From positions 1 through 6,168 of the forward strand of contig JAIFMH010000228.1 in the NCBI GenBank assembly GCA_020048595.1: 6,168 nt of DNA, in the 5' to 3' direction. Within the stretch, counting starts at the first letter, position 1, and each line of letters opens with the position of its first letter. A program made the translations under genes and the position numbers. This DNA is from Bacteroidota bacterium (GTDB lineage Bacteria > Bacteroidota > Bacteroidia > Bacteroidales > UBA4417). The notes under the pieces are model-generated. The model was not told where the DNA came from and did no database searches. It was given only the letters and a program-made list of their open reading frames with translations. Shown piece by piece: positions 5,148 to 6,168 of the stretch.

Positions 5148-6032
5148 ATGAAAAAATTACTATTCGTCCTGGTACTTCCTGTTATGATACTGGCTACCGG
5201 ATGCAATCAAAAAAATGAAGAAATTGCCATGTTGAAGGCAAAAAACGACAGCCTGATATCCATCGGCTTTGTTAAAGACTCCACGGTTATTGACTTTGTT
5301 AATGCGTTTAACGATATTCAGTCGAACCTGGATTCAATTAAAATGCAGGAAAAAATCATTAATAAAACAGTTGACGGAAGCTCCGAAATTAAAACCAGGT
5401 CAAAAGACCAGATTAACAGCGACATCAACCTTATTTACAAGTTACAGCAGGATAACAGGGCAATGGTTGCATCATTGCGTGCGAAACTGAAAAAATCAGG
5501 TGTTCATTCAGTTCAGCTGGAAGAAATGGTTGGAAATCTCAACAAACAAATTGAAGAGAAAGACGTGCAGATTGCACAACTAAAAGAAGATCTTGCAAAA
5601 GTAAATGTGCAGGTAACTGATTTAACTACCAAAGTGGTTGATCTGAATACCAATGTTGATAACCTGAGTACACAAAATCTGGAAAGACAAAAGGTTATTG
5701 ATGCTAAAACAGCCGAACTCAACACTGCTTATTATGTAGCGGGTACAAGTTCTTATCTGAAAGACAAGAAAATCATTACCAAAGAAGGTGGATTTATTGG
5801 TTTAGGAAAAACGAAAGAACTGGCTACCGAAATGAATAAAAGCAATTTCACCAAGGTAGACATTACTACTTTTAAAGGTGTTTCGATTATGAAGGATAAA
5901 ATGACAATTTTAACTTCACATCCTAAAACATCGTATCGTCTTACCGGTAAAAACTTATCAGATAGTTTGGTTATCACAAATCCAAAAGAATTCTGGAGCT
6001 TGTCGAAAGTGCTTGTAATGAACGTTAAATAA
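5148..6032 (+). CDS. Coiled-coil lipoprotein, Cbp1-type
   Basis: 294 residues from ATG 5148; an ATG at 5144 is out of frame. MKKLLFVLVLPVMILATGC gives a probable lipobox with Cys19, where Ala16 sits at the -3 position rather than the usual Leu. Residues about 20-95 are helical and polar, and about 95-190 form a strong coiled coil (NLNKQIEEKDVQIAQLKEDL, then VTDLTTKVVDLNTNVDNLST). The C-terminal domain, about 194-294, has AYYVAGTSSYL, IITKEGGFIGLGKTKEL, FTKVDIT, and SLVITNPKEFWSLSKVLVMN. I recognise this pattern from Bacteroidota proteins annotated as Cbp1-family collagen-binding adhesins; binding to collagen is not supported by anything visible here. It is third in the promoter D unit, 52 nt after the RskA-like gene with no internal promoter. 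It ends at a clear terminator. A cell-envelope, perhaps surface-anchored role is inferred. Confidence 0.8.
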   Translation: MKKLLFVLVLPVMILATGCNQKNEEIAMLKAKNDSLISIGFVKDSTVIDFVNAFNDIQSNLDSIKMQEKIINKTVDGSSEIKTRSKDQINSDINLIYKLQQDNRAMVASLRAKLKKSGVHSVQLEEMVGNLNKQIEEKDVQIAQLKEDLAKVNVQVTDLTTKVVDLNTNVDNLSTQNLERQKVIDAKTAELNTAYYVAGTSSYLKDKKIITKEGGFIGLGKTKELATEMNKSNFTKVDITTFKGVSIMKDKMTILTSHPKTSYRLTGKNLSDSLVITNPKEFWSLSKVLVMNVK

Positions 6033-6052
6033 TACAATTACAGAAATAGTGA

Positions 6053-6083
6053 AGATCCGGCTCAAAAGGCCGGATTTTTTTTT
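6053..6083 (+). terminator. Intrinsic terminator of the promoter D operon
   Basis: ATCCGGC (6055-6061) / GCCGGAT (6069-6075), loop TCAAAAG, followed by eight T (6076-6083). The upstream A/G bases at 6052-6054 can extend the stem into the T tract. It lies 20 nt after the stop of the Cbp1-type gene. Confidence 0.92.
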
Positions 6084-6168
6084 GCCTTTTCAATAATTCA
6101 GATTCTCCCTTACGCTGGTTTATCTGCTCTGTTTCCTCATTTTTCCGGTTAATCCAAAACAAAAGTGC
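6084..6168. other. 3' edge, nothing supported
   Basis: These 85 bases hold no + strand feature I can support. One minus-strand frame is open from the edge, but it reads through the terminator (see the rejected items). Confidence 0.4.

Noticed and set aside
6025..6168. Minus-strand frame open from the 3' edge to a TAA at 6025-6027, possible end of a convergent gene
   Set aside because: It runs through the terminator and 6 nt of the Cbp1-type gene end, with codons made of the poly-A tract. About 47 codons open by chance is possible in this composition and no domain is recognisable.
1..6168. CRISPR arrays, tRNA or rRNA genes, transposons, phage or defence systems
   Set aside because: No spaced direct repeats, no tRNA cloverleaf or rRNA sequence, no transposase or integrase motifs and no terminal inverted repeats with target duplications were seen on either strand.

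Overview
The window (about 40% G+C by eye) looks like chromosomal DNA of a member of the Bacteroidota, probably a Chitinophagia- or Sphingobacteriia-like lineage; I cannot name the genus. Signs of this are promoters ending in the TAnnTTTG-type -7 box, A-rich leaders without Shine-Dalgarno sequences, many lipoproteins, and families typical of the phylum (YcbB-type L,D-transpeptidase, DUF4382 lipoprotein, CsbD-like proteins, Cbp1-type coiled-coil protein). All genes I support are on the + strand.

Layout: (1) 1-777 is the C-terminal half of an L,D-transpeptidase, followed by a large stem-loop and a clear intrinsic terminator (to 874). (2) 875-1160 is non-coding and holds a 7 x 7-bp repeat block. 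(3) 1161-2135 is a promoter and an M48 lipoprotein metallopeptidase. (4) 2389-3337 is a promoter, a DUF4382 lipoprotein and a terminator. (5) 3361-4159 is a promoter, a short csbD-like gene and an sll1863-type coiled-coil lipoprotein. (6) 4274-6083 is a promoter, a second csbD-like gene, a small RskA-like lipoprotein, a Cbp1-type coiled-coil lipoprotein and a terminator. The last 85 bases hold nothing I can support.

The main discovery is that the four transcription units from 1161 onward share one promoter design. Each has GTGTGAAT, a NTGNAAY element 9 bp after its start, a second TTRTRTAAY element 21 bp further on, and a TTTG -7 box. The distance from the first G of GTGTGAAT to the last G of TTTG is exactly 65 bp in all four. 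No conserved -33 element is visible, so these look like activator-dependent promoters. The window therefore appears to be a local regulon of envelope and stress proteins: an outer-membrane-type protease, four other lipoproteins and two CsbD proteins, all driven by one unidentified regulator. The promoter-leader-csbD block appears duplicated in front of two unrelated sets of lipoprotein genes. The first csbD copy ends at what looks like a Lys-to-stop change relative to its paralogue.
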